Below are positions 41,009 through 48,988 of a DNA stretch of 56,540 nucleotides, one piece after another. This DNA comes from Hyphomicrobiales bacterium. GTDB taxonomy: Bacteria; Pseudomonadota; Alphaproteobacteria; Rhizobiales; Devosiaceae. The stretch covers positions 1 to 56,540 of the forward strand of contig UCAU01000051.1 of assembly GCA_900470445.1 (NCBI GenBank), in the 5' to 3' direction. Made by a program: the position numbers and the translations under genes. Position 1 is the first letter of the stretch. Each line of letters opens with the position of its first letter. The notes under the pieces were generated by a model that ran no database searches, was not told the DNA's origin, and saw only the letters and a program-made list of their open reading frames with translations.

Positions 41009-41901
41009 GGATTGTGGTGGGTGAGCTGGATGATCGTCTCCTGCGATACGCCACGGCTGATCAGCAAGGGAATGAGTTCGGCGCTGACCACGGTGTAGGG
41101 CTTGGGCACGCCGCCATTGGGCAGCGCGGGGTCGAACCAGCCGCGGTCGTGGCTGATCAGCAATTGACCGCCCAGTCCGGCTTCGAGGGCGCGCAGGATC
41201 AGGTCGGCGCTTTCGCTGACCGGAACGGCGCCGATATTATCATATTCGATCCAGGCGCCGCGCGCGGCGACCTCGCGATGCAGCGAAAAGTCGGGCTCCG
41301 CCTGCGTATGAATGGACACGAAGCGGCTGGCTGAGCCGCCCTCCGCTTCGATGATGTCGAGCTGGTCCATCACCACGCGCCCACGGATGGTGTGGCTGCC
41401 GATCAATGCGTCGCTTGCCGTCGCAGCGCGGGTGGCCGCGCGCAATATCCGCTTTTCGAGCTCAGTAATGCCGTCATCGCCCGCGCTCAGCTTGACCCAG
41501 CCGGCCAGCACACCGCTTGCTTCGATGCCCTCCTGCAATTCCGACAGCATCCAGTCATGCAGCGCGGTTTCGCTGGCATCCTGCACCCATGCCGGTATCC
41601 AGGGCTCGCGATAATTGCCGGTGGGAACCACGATCGGAAAATCCGTCGCCTGGCTGACGGCAAGATCGAGATCGGCCCGCCGTCCGACCCCGCCCGTCGA
41701 GCACTCGACCAGCGCGGTCACACCTAGCGCCTTGATGGCCTCGATCTGCGGCACCATCAGGGCCAGCACGGCCTCGGCGCTGGCCTGCGCATAGCCGGGC
41801 TGATCCGGCGTTCGCAGATCGACGAAAACATGCTCGTGCGGAAGAATCATGCCGAGCTGGTCGGCCCGCATCTTCCCTAATGTCGTATAGAGATATCGCA
41901 T
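40984..41901 (-). CDS. Phosphotriesterase-family lactonase/hydrolase
   Basis: A 305-residue PTE-family protein with a complete binuclear metal site: His22 and His24 (PHEHVF), Lys137 (GWVKLSAG, the carbamylated Lys), His170 (IGSHTI), His198 (SIHTQA) and Asp252 (ISHDRG). Members of this group hydrolyse sugar lactones. Since the locus releases fucose-like sugars, a fuconolactone or related lactone is a natural substrate, but this is inference. I used the ATG at 41901; the longer frame to 42006 overlaps the LacI gene end. It lies 62 bp downstream of LacI on the same strand. Confidence 0.8.
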   Translation of the reverse strand: MRYLYTTLGKMRADQLGMILPHEHVFVDLRTPDQPGYAQASAEAVLALMVPQIEAIKALGVTALVECSTGGVGRRADLDLAVSQATDFPIVVPTGNYREPWIPAWVQDASETALHDWMLSELQEGIEASGVLAGWVKLSAGDDGITELEKRILRAATRAATASDALIGSHTIRGRVVMDQLDIIEAEGGSASRFVSIHTQAEPDFSLHREVAARGAWIEYDNIGAVPVSESADLILRALEAGLGGQLLISHDRGWFDPALPNGGVPKPYTVVSAELIPLLISRGVSQETIIQLTHHNPFRAFSRP

Positions 41902-41963
41902 CGTGAAACGCCATTCCTGCTGGGCCGGAGCTGTAGTCTCGCAAACCTTCGTCCATGGCGCCA

Positions 41964-43004
41964 CTATTTCAGGCGGCGTGTCGAATCCCGCAAGGTAATG
42001 CCGCAATCGATCCGCTGCTCATGCCGCCCCATGGCCGAAGGATCCGCCAGCCGGGCGTCGACAATCCGCGCTATGGCCTCGGCGACCTCGGCTATGGGCT
42101 GGGCCACCGCCGTGATTGCCGGTTTGTGCAGGCGCAGGGCCGGCACGTCGTCGAAGCCGACAAGCGACAGATCGCGCGGGATTTCGATCCCCGCCTCATG
42201 CAGATAGGCCAGCCCGCCCAGCGTCATGTTGTAATTGGCGCTGAACACGGCGGTTGGCGGATTGGGGAGCGAAAGCAGGTCGCGCATGCGTTCATAGCCG
42301 CGGATTTCCCCCCATTGCCCGTCCACCACCAAACTGGGATCGGGGGTCAGCCCGCGGGCTGCAAAGGCATCGTGATATCCAGCCAGGCGCTCGCGGCCCG
42401 CCGAGTCGCGCTGGCTGCCGTGAATGGTGGCAATCCGCTCATGCCCCAGCTCGAGCAGGTGGTTGACGGCGCGCGCGCTCGCCTTGCGGTTATCCACGAA
42501 TACGCGGTCCACCGGCAGGCCGGGAATGTCATTGTCGTACAGCACGACAACCAGCCCCTCATCGATGTGCTGCAGCACTTCCTGGCGAACGCTGTCCTCG
42601 CCATCCATCACCAGCGCATCGACCCGATGCGCGGCAAAAAATTCGAGCCCTTCGCGGAGCGTGGCAGGCTGCGTATTGTGGCAGAACGACAGCACGGCCC
42701 GCCCCGAAAGCCGCATCTGGCGCGACAATTGCTCGAGCATGGCCGCATGAAATTCGCCCAGCGCCGGCACCAGGAAGCCGACAATGCGGCTGGTATTGGT
42801 CTTCATGGCCACAGCAGTGGAATTGCGCCGATAGCCCAGCGCGGCAATGGCCCGCTCGATCTGATCGCGATTGCCCGCGCGTACCGGCTGCCCATTGAGA
42901 TGCCGCGACACCGTCCCGATCGCCACCCCCGCGGCCTCTGCCACATCCACGATGGTGGCCGGCCGCTTGCGGACCTGATGTTGGGCATTGGCGCGACTGG
43001 TCAT
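41964..43004 (-). CDS. LacI-family transcriptional regulator
   Basis: A 346-residue LacI protein. The N-terminal helix-turn-helix reads ATIVDVAEAAGVAIGTVSRHLNGQPVRAGNRDQIERAIAALGYRRNSTA. The periplasmic-binding-like domain continues with RIVGFLVPALGEFHAAMLEQ and VLSFCHNTQPATLREGLEFFAAHRVDALVMDG. A basic tail precedes the start at 43004. It probably represses the fucoside locus until a sugar binds, since a LacI-type operator precedes the binding-protein gene (32491-32503). It is in tandem with the lactonase gene. Confidence 0.9.
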   Translation of the reverse strand: MTSRANAQHQVRKRPATIVDVAEAAGVAIGTVSRHLNGQPVRAGNRDQIERAIAALGYRRNSTAVAMKTNTSRIVGFLVPALGEFHAAMLEQLSRQMRLSGRAVLSFCHNTQPATLREGLEFFAAHRVDALVMDGEDSVRQEVLQHIDEGLVVVLYDNDIPGLPVDRVFVDNRKASARAVNHLLELGHERIATIHGSQRDSAGRERLAGYHDAFAARGLTPDPSLVVDGQWGEIRGYERMRDLLSLPNPPTAVFSANYNMTLGGLAYLHEAGIEIPRDLSLVGFDDVPALRLHKPAITAVAQPIAEVAEAIARIVDARLADPSAMGRHEQRIDCGITLRDSTRRLK

Positions 43005-43094
43005 GGCACGTTTGATCCTGCGGGGCACGAGTAACCTTGATAGCCGGTGCCGGCGCCTAAAGCCAATGTCGGGAATGCGCACCCAGTTCGTAAC

Positions 43095-43112
43095 CGTCTC
43101 ATCCACGAGACG
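43095..43112. promoter_or_regulatory. Palindrome upstream of the MDR reductase gene
   Basis: CGTCTC-N6-GAGACG is a perfect 18-bp inverted repeat 71 bp before the reductase start. It could bind a TetR/MarR-type regulator, but none lies adjacent. Confidence 0.4.
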
Positions 43113-43182
43113 ATCTGTCCAGATTAGCGGTCCTGTCGAATGGATTATGAGATCGTATCTTTCTCCATGAAGGAGAAACCCC

Positions 43183-44163
43183 ATGACCTCATCCAATGAT
43201 CTCGAACGCGCCGCACCACTATCCCACCCGCCTGGTGCCGGCCGCGCCCTGCGCCTGCAAGCTTATGGCGGCACCGGGAGCTTGCAAGTCGACATTGTCG
43301 CTGCCCCCGAGCCGGGTCCCGGCCAGGTGCTGGTCCAGGTCAAGGCCGCCGGCGTAAACGGCATCGATTGGAAAATCCGCGAAGGCTATCTCCGCGACAT
43401 GTTCAAGCTACCTTTGCCTGCAACCCTTGGCATCGAAATGTCCGGCATCGTGCTGCAGACCGGCGCCAACGTCAAAAGCGTAGCAGTTGGCGACCGGGTG
43501 ATGGCAGCGCTGGGTGGTCTGGGCGCCTACGCCGACCATCTGGTGATCGATGCCGAAAAGCTCGTCAAGACACCGGTGGGCCTGTCAGACATCGACGCCG
43601 CGGCAATCCCTGTCGCCGCCATGACAGCCTGGCAAATCCTGCAGGTCCCCGAATTCGACCTGCGCGGCAAACGCGTGCTGATCCACGGCGCGGCCGGCGG
43701 AGTCGGCAGCTTCGCCGTCCAGTTCGCCAAGGCGGCTGGCGCGACGGTTTTTGCCACCGCCTCGACCAGCAGCGCCCCCCACGTCCAGGCCCTCGGCGCC
43801 GACCAAGTGATCGACTACCGGACGCAGAACTTCGAACAAGTGGTGAGCGACATTGATTTCGTCATCGACCTTGTCGGCGGGGAGATCGTGGACAAGTCCT
43901 GGGCAATCCTGTCGGCAAGTGGTGTGCTGGTGAGCATCGCCGCAACCGATCTGGCAGCCCGCACGCCCGAGGGCCGCAACGGCATCTGGTTCTCGCTGCA
44001 GGCCGATACTGCACACCTGACCACGATCGCCCAGCAGGTCGCCGCCGGCACACTGCGCTCGAGCATTGGCGAGGTGGTGGCTTTCGAAGACCTGCCCGCT
44101 GCCATAGAGCGCAATCGCACCGGCCACGCGCCCGGCAAGATCGTCGCTGACTTCACCCGCTGA
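43183..44163 (+). CDS. Zinc-independent MDR-family NAD(P)H:quinone oxidoreductase-like protein
   Basis: A 326-residue medium-chain reductase. The N-terminal domain starts RALRLQAYGGTGSLQVDIVAAPEPGPGQVLVQVKAAGVNGIDWKIR. The Rossmann motif is GAAGGVGSFAVQFAKAAGATVFATAS. The family's catalytic zinc ligands are absent. Such enzymes reduce quinones or enones with NADPH. The ribosome binding site AAGGAG lies in a hairpin (TTCTCC-ATGAA-GGAGAA, 43161-43177) nine bases before the ATG. It is convergent with the LysR gene and appears monocistronic. Confidence 0.9.
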   Translation: MTSSNDLERAAPLSHPPGAGRALRLQAYGGTGSLQVDIVAAPEPGPGQVLVQVKAAGVNGIDWKIREGYLRDMFKLPLPATLGIEMSGIVLQTGANVKSVAVGDRVMAALGGLGAYADHLVIDAEKLVKTPVGLSDIDAAAIPVAAMTAWQILQVPEFDLRGKRVLIHGAAGGVGSFAVQFAKAAGATVFATASTSSAPHVQALGADQVIDYRTQNFEQVVSDIDFVIDLVGGEIVDKSWAILSASGVLVSIAATDLAARTPEGRNGIWFSLQADTAHLTTIAQQVAAGTLRSSIGEVVAFEDLPAAIERNRTGHAPGKIVADFTR

Positions 44164-44188
44164 CCAGCCGGGCCCGGCTTAGACCATG

Positions 44189-44213
44189 CGCAGCCGCACA
44201 CAATGCGGCTGCG
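44189..44213. terminator. Hairpin between convergent genes
   Basis: CGCAGCCGCA and TGCGGCTGCG form a perfect 10-bp stem with loop CACAA. It lies between the MDR stop at 44163 and the LysR stop at 44221. A second palindrome AGCCGGGCCCGGCT at 44166-44179 precedes it. Confidence 0.65.
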
Positions 44214-44220
44214 GTAGCAT

Positions 44221-45114
44221 TCAAGTGCGGATAAAGGCCGCCAGCTCTTCGGGAGCGCCCGTCGGAAAAGCCTCTTTCAAATAGTCGATAAAGGCGGCCA
44301 CCCGCGCGTTCAACAGACGTCGCGACGGGTAGAGCGCCCACAAAACCGTCTCCGGGCCGTCCACATCCGCCCAATGCACCAGGCTGCCATCGGCCAGATC
44401 ATGGCTGACCAGCGATACCGGCAGCCGTGCGGCACCTGCACCCATCACGGCCGCATCACGAACCATGCTGAGCGATGACAGGCTGAGCGCCGGGGTGAAT
44501 GCGATCCTCGCCGGCCCCGCGTTCGATTTAACGCTCCACCCAGCAAGCTCGCGATCCGGGCCCCAGACGACAGCGGGGGCAGGGCTGCCGTCGCGCGGCC
44601 GCACCACGTTCGGGCTGGCCACGATAACGATCCGGTCATGTAGGAACACCCGCCCGACTAGGCTCAGGTCCGCAGGCGGGTTGACGCGAATGGCCAAGTC
44701 ATACCCCTCCTCGATCATGTCCACGGCGCGATTTTCCGCCGTCACATCCAGCCGAACCTCGGGATATCTGAGCGCAAAGCCCGCTGCGAGCTTGCCCATC
44801 GCAATTTGCGAGAAGTTCAGCGGCGCACTGATCCTCAGGTTACCGCGCGGCCGGTCGCCGCCCGAAGCAATCGCTGCGGCCGTCTCGTCAATCTCGGTCA
44901 ACAAGGGGCCGGTCCGCTCATGCAGGGCCTTGCCCTCCTCGGTGAGCTTGGGCGCCCGCGAGCCGCGCTCGAACAGGCGTAGGCCCAGGCTCGCCTCTAG
45001 TTCCGCCACCCGCCGCGACAATGTCGCCTTGGGGCGGCCCGTCGCGCGCGCGGCTTTGCCGAAGCCGCCATGCCGGGCGACCAGGTTGAAGTCAGTGAGT
45101 GCCAGCAGGTCCAT
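44221..45114 (-). CDS. LysR-family transcriptional regulator
   Basis: A 297-residue LysR protein. The helix-turn-helix is FNLVARHGGFGKAARATGRPKATLSRRVAELEASLGLRLFERGSR. The effector domain contains LRISAPLNFSQIAMGKLAAGFALRYPEVRLDV. I chose ATG 45114; TTG/GTG starts up to 45126 would add four residues. It is divergent from the NmrA-like gene (103 bp between them), so it probably controls that gene. LTTR subgroup resembles those regulating reductase genes. Confidence 0.88.
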   Translation of the reverse strand: MDLLALTDFNLVARHGGFGKAARATGRPKATLSRRVAELEASLGLRLFERGSRAPKLTEEGKALHERTGPLLTEIDETAAAIASGGDRPRGNLRISAPLNFSQIAMGKLAAGFALRYPEVRLDVTAENRAVDMIEEGYDLAIRVNPPADLSLVGRVFLHDRIVIVASPNVVRPRDGSPAPAVVWGPDRELAGWSVKSNAGPARIAFTPALSLSSLSMVRDAAVMGAGAARLPVSLVSHDLADGSLVHWADVDGPETVLWALYPSRRLLNARVAAFIDYLKEAFPTGAPEELAAFIRT

Positions 45115-45217
45115 GTGTTTCACCAATGAGACAGCGTGTCCTTATATCACAGCTAGCGCTGCATTTGTGGATCACTAAATGCTGGTCATCGTTTTCAAAC
45201 CAGCAGGCGTAATCCCC

Positions 45218-46087
45218 ATGACCATCCTCGTTACCGGCGCGACCGGAACCGTCGGCCGCAATGTCGTCGAACAGCTTATCAAACGCGGCGCCGATATAAG
45301 TGCGCTCGTCCGCGATCCCTCGAAAGCCAACCTTCCGGCCGGCGTAGCCACAATCAAGGGCGACCTGCTCGATGTCGATTCCTTGCGCGCCGCCTTCTCG
45401 GGCGTCTCCACGCTGTTCCTGCTCAATCCCGTAGCGCCCGACGAATTTACCCAGGCGCTGATCGCCCTCAATCTGGCCCGTGAAGCCGGGATCGAGCGGA
45501 TTGTCTATCTCTCGGTGATCCACAGCGACGTCTATGTGAATGTGCCGCATTTTGCAGGCAAGTTCAGCGTCGAGCGCATGCTTGAGCAGATGGGCTTCAA
45601 CGCCACCATCCTGCGCCCCGCCTACTTCATCAACAACGATCTTTCGGTGAAGGACGTGGTGCTCGCTCATGGCCTCTATCCGATGCCGATCGGCGACAAA
45701 GGCCTCGCCATGGTGGACGCGCGCGACCTCGGCGAAATCGCCGCCATCGAACTGCTACGCCGCGAGCGGTCCAGCACCCCGCTTCCGCTCGAGCGGATCA
45801 ATGTGGTCGGTCCCGATATCCTGACCGGCGCCGATGTGGCCGCCATCTGGTCCACTGCGCTCGGGCGCACCATCCATTTCGGTGGCAACGACACCGCAGC
45901 GTTCGAACAAAACCTCCGCAATTTCGCTCCCACCTGGATGGCGCTGGATATGCGGCTGATGGCCGAACGCTTTCTGGTGGACGGCATGCTGCCAGGTGCA
46001 GGCGATGTCGAGCGCCTCACCGGCATGCTGGGCCGTCCTTTGCGCTCCTATCGCGATTTCGCCTCCGCGATCGCTGCATCGGCATAG
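45218..46087 (+). CDS. NmrA-like NAD(P)-binding protein (atypical SDR)
   Basis: A 289-residue atypical SDR of the NmrA/QOR2 type. TILVTGATGTVGRNVVEQLIKRG is the Rossmann nucleotide loop (GATGxxG). Other segments are ISALVRDPSKANLPAGVATIKGDLLD, and ILRPAYFINN. The classical YxxxK active site is not obvious, as in other NmrA-like proteins, so it may sense or reduce quinone-like compounds. The start at 45218 avoids a 13-residue N-terminal extension in the longer frame. It is divergent from the LysR gene. Confidence 0.85.
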   Translation: MTILVTGATGTVGRNVVEQLIKRGADISALVRDPSKANLPAGVATIKGDLLDVDSLRAAFSGVSTLFLLNPVAPDEFTQALIALNLAREAGIERIVYLSVIHSDVYVNVPHFAGKFSVERMLEQMGFNATILRPAYFINNDLSVKDVVLAHGLYPMPIGDKGLAMVDARDLGEIAAIELLRRERSSTPLPLERINVVGPDILTGADVAAIWSTALGRTIHFGGNDTAAFEQNLRNFAPTWMALDMRLMAERFLVDGMLPGAGDVERLTGMLGRPLRSYRDFASAIAASA

Positions 46088-46097
46088 GCCGCCGGCC

Positions 46098-46131
46098 CCG
46101 GGCGCTCCGACCGATCGAATGGAGCGCCCGG
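46098..46131. terminator. Hairpin between convergent genes
   Basis: CCGGGCGCTCC and GGAGCGCCCGG form a perfect 11-bp stem with a 12-base loop, between stops at 46087 and 46144. GC-rich without U-tract. Confidence 0.65.
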
Positions 46132-46143
46132 TTCGGCCCGGCG

Positions 46144-46878
46144 TCAGACTTGCGCCAGGCCGCCATCGACGGCGACCTCGCTGCCGGTCATGAAGCTGCT
46201 GTCCGGCGATGCGAGAAAGGCAGCCACGGCCCCGGCCTCCGACGGATCGGCCATGCGCTGGAGCGGATTCATCGCGGCGAAGGCCTTCATGCCCTCCTCG
46301 CCCAGCGCTTCCCTCGCGAGTTCGGTCGCAATCGAGCCGGGCGTCAGCACGTTTACCCTTATGCCGGTGCCTTTCAGGTCCTCCGCCCAGCTCCGCGCCA
46401 GATTACGCACTGCCGCCTTGCTTGCCCCATAAGCGCCAAATGCCGGGGCGCCCGTCGTGCCGGCGCTCGATCCGGTCAGGATGATCGAACCGCCCCGGCC
46501 CATCAGCGGCAGCGCCTGCTGGACCGTGAAGATCGTACCCTTCAGATTGGTGTCGAAGATCTCGTCGATATGCTCGGCGGTGATCTCGCCGAGCGCCAGC
46601 TGGCTTCCCGCGCCGGCATTGGCAAAGACGATGTCGAGGCTTCCGCGCTCGGCCTTCACGGCCGCGTAGAGCCGGTCCAGGTCGGCCGGATCGGCGACCG
46701 AGCCCTGCACCGCCCGGGCATTGGGGCCCAGCTCGGCCAGCGCGGCGTCGAGCGCGTCCTGCCGGCGACCGAAGATGAAGACGAAGGCGCCTTCCTCGAT
46801 AAAGCGCTTTGCCGCGGCCCGGCCGATGCCGGTGGCGCCGCCGGTGATCACGGCGGTCTTTCCATTCAGTCTGTTCAT
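46144..46878 (-). CDS. Short-chain dehydrogenase/reductase
   Basis: A 244-residue classical SDR. NADP-binding GGATGIGRAAAKRF lies at the N terminus, NAG in VFANAGAGS, Ser in ILTGSSAG, and the catalytic Tyr-x3-Lys in AYGASKAAVRNLA. The FGRRQDALD segment after the second strand (Arg-Arg) suggests NADP(H) use. The C terminus ends MTGSEVAVDGGLAQV, standard for the family. It lies 31 bp after the F420-reductase-like gene on the same strand. Substrate unknown. Confidence 0.9.
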   Translation of the reverse strand: MNRLNGKTAVITGGATGIGRAAAKRFIEEGAFVFIFGRRQDALDAALAELGPNARAVQGSVADPADLDRLYAAVKAERGSLDIVFANAGAGSQLALGEITAEHIDEIFDTNLKGTIFTVQQALPLMGRGGSIILTGSSAGTTGAPAFGAYGASKAAVRNLARSWAEDLKGTGIRVNVLTPGSIATELAREALGEEGMKAFAAMNPLQRMADPSEAGAVAAFLASPDSSFMTGSEVAVDGGLAQV

Positions 46879-46909
46879 GTCATGCTGCTTTCGTTGGAAT
46901 TGGTTGTCT

Positions 46910-47515
46910 TCACCGCTGCTCGGGCTTGGCGAGATCCTGGAAGATGAGTGGTCCCCAATTCGTGCCCCTGGCCTGCACCAGCAGTCCGCCTTCCGCCAAT
47001 CCGCCCAGTTCCACGGGCGCAAAACCAAGCCGCTCCGCCAGGTGCCGAACGCGCTCGCTGGCCGGCGGATGATCGCTCGACAAAAACACCACGCGGCGGC
47101 CGCCTGGCACTGCCGGATCCTGCGCCAGCACAGAAGCCACCAGGTGGTTAAACCCCTTGACCAGCTGCGCGCCGGCAAAGGCGTTGGCCACCACGGCCGA
47201 GGACGGCAGCCCGCCCAGCTCACTGGGGTCAACGCCATGGGCATTGCTGACGTCGATCAGCGTCTTGCCGGTCCAGTCCGTGAGGATTTGCGCCACCTCG
47301 CGATGCGCCCAGAACGGGATGGCCAGCAAGATCGTGTCGGCCGTGACCGCATCGTTCAGTGAAACCGGCGTCACCCGCGCTCCCAGCGACCGGGTCAGTT
47401 CGGCCAATTGCGCCGGCGGCGTCCTGCTCGCCAGGCTCACCGCGATATCCTTGCGCGCAAACGCCTTGGCGAGCGCCTGGCCGATACGTCCGGCCCCGAT
47501 AATGGCAAAGCTCAT
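46910..47515 (-). CDS. NADPH-dependent F420-reductase-like protein (COG2085 type)
   Basis: A 201-residue Rossmann protein: SFAIIGAGRIGQALAKAFARKDIAVSLASRTPP carries the GxGxxG loop, followed by LAIPFWAHREVAQIL, TLIDVSNAHG and LVKGFNHLVASVLA. Many bacteria encode such proteins without F420; NADPH-linked reduction of another acceptor is likely. It is the first gene of a two-gene unit with the SDR. It is divergent from the LysR gene at 47685, whose probable site lies between. Confidence 0.85.
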   Translation of the reverse strand: MSFAIIGAGRIGQALAKAFARKDIAVSLASRTPPAQLAELTRSLGARVTPVSLNDAVTADTILLAIPFWAHREVAQILTDWTGKTLIDVSNAHGVDPSELGGLPSSAVVANAFAGAQLVKGFNHLVASVLAQDPAVPGGRRVVFLSSDHPPASERVRHLAERLGFAPVELGGLAEGGLLVQARGTNWGPLIFQDLAKPEQR

Positions 47516-47614
47516 GTCTTGCTCCTGCTTGTTGATGGACAGGACACCTCGTCGCGTCCGGCTCTGAGCTAGGTGCGATCACACCCGGGCTTCAGTGGGA
47601 AACCCCACACAGCG

Positions 47615-47634
47615 GTGGTGCAAAAACGCACCAC
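47615..47634. promoter_or_regulatory. Probable LysR operator
   Basis: GTGGTGC-N6-GCACCAC is a perfect 7-bp inverted repeat in the divergent region between the F420-reductase-like gene and the LysR gene. LysR proteins bind such T-N11-A type palindromes next to their own promoters. Confidence 0.6.
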
Positions 47635-47684
47635 GCCGATATCGGCTCTCATGATATTCTGAGCCATTGGCAGAGGGACCGAAT

Positions 47685-48596
47685 GTGATCGATTGGGACG
47701 ATGTGCGCTTTTTTCTCGCGGTCGCGCGAAGCGGATCAGTGCGGTCCGCAGCCGAGCGGCTCAAGGTCAACCACACCACGGTGCTGCGCCGCATTTCGCA
47801 GCTCGAGGGGCGATTGGGCGCGCGGCTGTTCGAGAAAAAGCCGGCCGGCTACCAACTGACCGGCTCGGGCCACGACGTTCTGGCCATGGCCGAGGAGATG
47901 GAATTGTCCTCGAGTCGGCTCGAGGGCCTGGTCTGGGGACGGGACGAAGGTATTGGCGGCCCACTGGTCGTCGCAATGGCGCAGACCATAGCCACGCACC
48001 TGCTAATGCCCGACTTTGCCGAATTCTGCCGGCGCCATCCGGAGGTGGAACTGACCATCCTGTCCTCGGAAGCCAAGGTGAACCTCACCAATCGCGAGGC
48101 CGACGTCGCGCTTCGCGTTGTGCTCGACCGCGAAGCGCTGCCGCTTAACCTGCATGGCCTGCAAGGTCCGGAACTGCGCATCGGCGCCTATCTGTCTAGC
48201 TCATTGCTCGAACAATGGTCCGCAGGCGCGCTGCAGCACGTGCGGTGGGTATCCAAAGGGACTGATCGGGCTCCTGATTGGGTGCTCTGCGGCGAAATCC
48301 CGATCGAAGGCCTGTTCTGCGCGCCCGAAACCAGTACTCACCTCGCCGCCCTTCGCCAGGGATTGGGCATCGGTCTGCTGCCCCGTTTCGTGGGAGACGC
48401 CGAGCCGGACCTGGTGCGCGCGCCCGCCACGCTCAACGGCGCGCACGGCGCCTTGTGGATTCTCTCCCAAGGCGAAACCCGGCGCACCAAACGAGTGCGC
48501 CTCTTCATCGATTTCATCTCCCAACGCCTAGCCGAACACGCCCCCCGCCTGCTGGGAGATCCCCCCGAAATCGCGCCGAAGCCCGAGCTTAAGTGA
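47685..48596 (+). CDS. LysR-family transcriptional regulator
   Basis: A 303-residue LysR protein. I chose GTG 47685, with AGAGGGA upstream; a TTG at 47667 is possible. The helix-turn-helix includes WDDVRFFLAVARSGSVRSAAERLKVNHTTVLRRISQLEGRLGARLFEKKPAGYQLT. The effector domain includes VELTILSSEAKVNLTNREADVALRVV. It is divergent from the SDR/F420-reductase-like unit and probably controls it through the palindrome at 47615-47634. Confidence 0.88.
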   Translation: MIDWDDVRFFLAVARSGSVRSAAERLKVNHTTVLRRISQLEGRLGARLFEKKPAGYQLTGSGHDVLAMAEEMELSSSRLEGLVWGRDEGIGGPLVVAMAQTIATHLLMPDFAEFCRRHPEVELTILSSEAKVNLTNREADVALRVVLDREALPLNLHGLQGPELRIGAYLSSSLLEQWSAGALQHVRWVSKGTDRAPDWVLCGEIPIEGLFCAPETSTHLAALRQGLGIGLLPRFVGDAEPDLVRAPATLNGAHGALWILSQGETRRTKRVRLFIDFISQRLAEHAPRLLGDPPEIAPKPELK

Positions 48597-48988
48597 TAGA
48601 CCACCAAAATGGATCAATGATGCCCAAAGGCCCGCGGGGCTAAGGGCGTATTGCCATATGAGTGACTTACGGGAGTTTTGGCTGGGGAACCTGGATTCGA
48701 ACCAAGATTGACGGAGTCAGAGTCCGCTGTTCTACCGTTGAACTATTCCCCAGCATGAGCCGGAAGGCCGGTAAGCGCGGGCGGTGGGCGAACCATCTCG
48801 TCGGCGCGGGGTCTGCATAGACAATGGTGGCAAAGATTGCAAGCGCCTGTGATGCGCCTTTGCCCTGCTATCGTTTGGATTGCGCTTCCGCCCCCCTTGC
48901 TCTACCGTCTTTTTCGACACGCAATGACAGTGCGTCGGGCGCGACCGGCCAGTCCGGTTCCCGCGACCGCGCACGCTAGGAGACCATA
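48597..48988. other. Intergenic stretch containing tRNA-Gln
   Basis: About 390 bases between LysR and ppx/gppA. Besides the tRNA (48679-48752), I see no gene. The rest of the DNA is unremarkable, and an AGGAGACC ribosome binding site lies at its end. Confidence 0.6.
48679..48752 (-). tRNA. tRNA-Gln (anticodon CTG)
   Basis: On the minus strand, TGGGGAA pairs with TTCCCCA as the acceptor stem, the T-loop is TTCGAAT, and the anticodon loop CTCTGAC gives CUG. The discriminator is G and CCA is encoded. The length with CCA is 74 bases. The 5' end is at 48752. Confidence 0.95.

Noticed and set aside
48679..48752. tRNA-Gln as an integration site for a mobile island
   Set aside because: No integrase and no repeated copy of the tRNA 3' end were seen nearby; core genes flank it.
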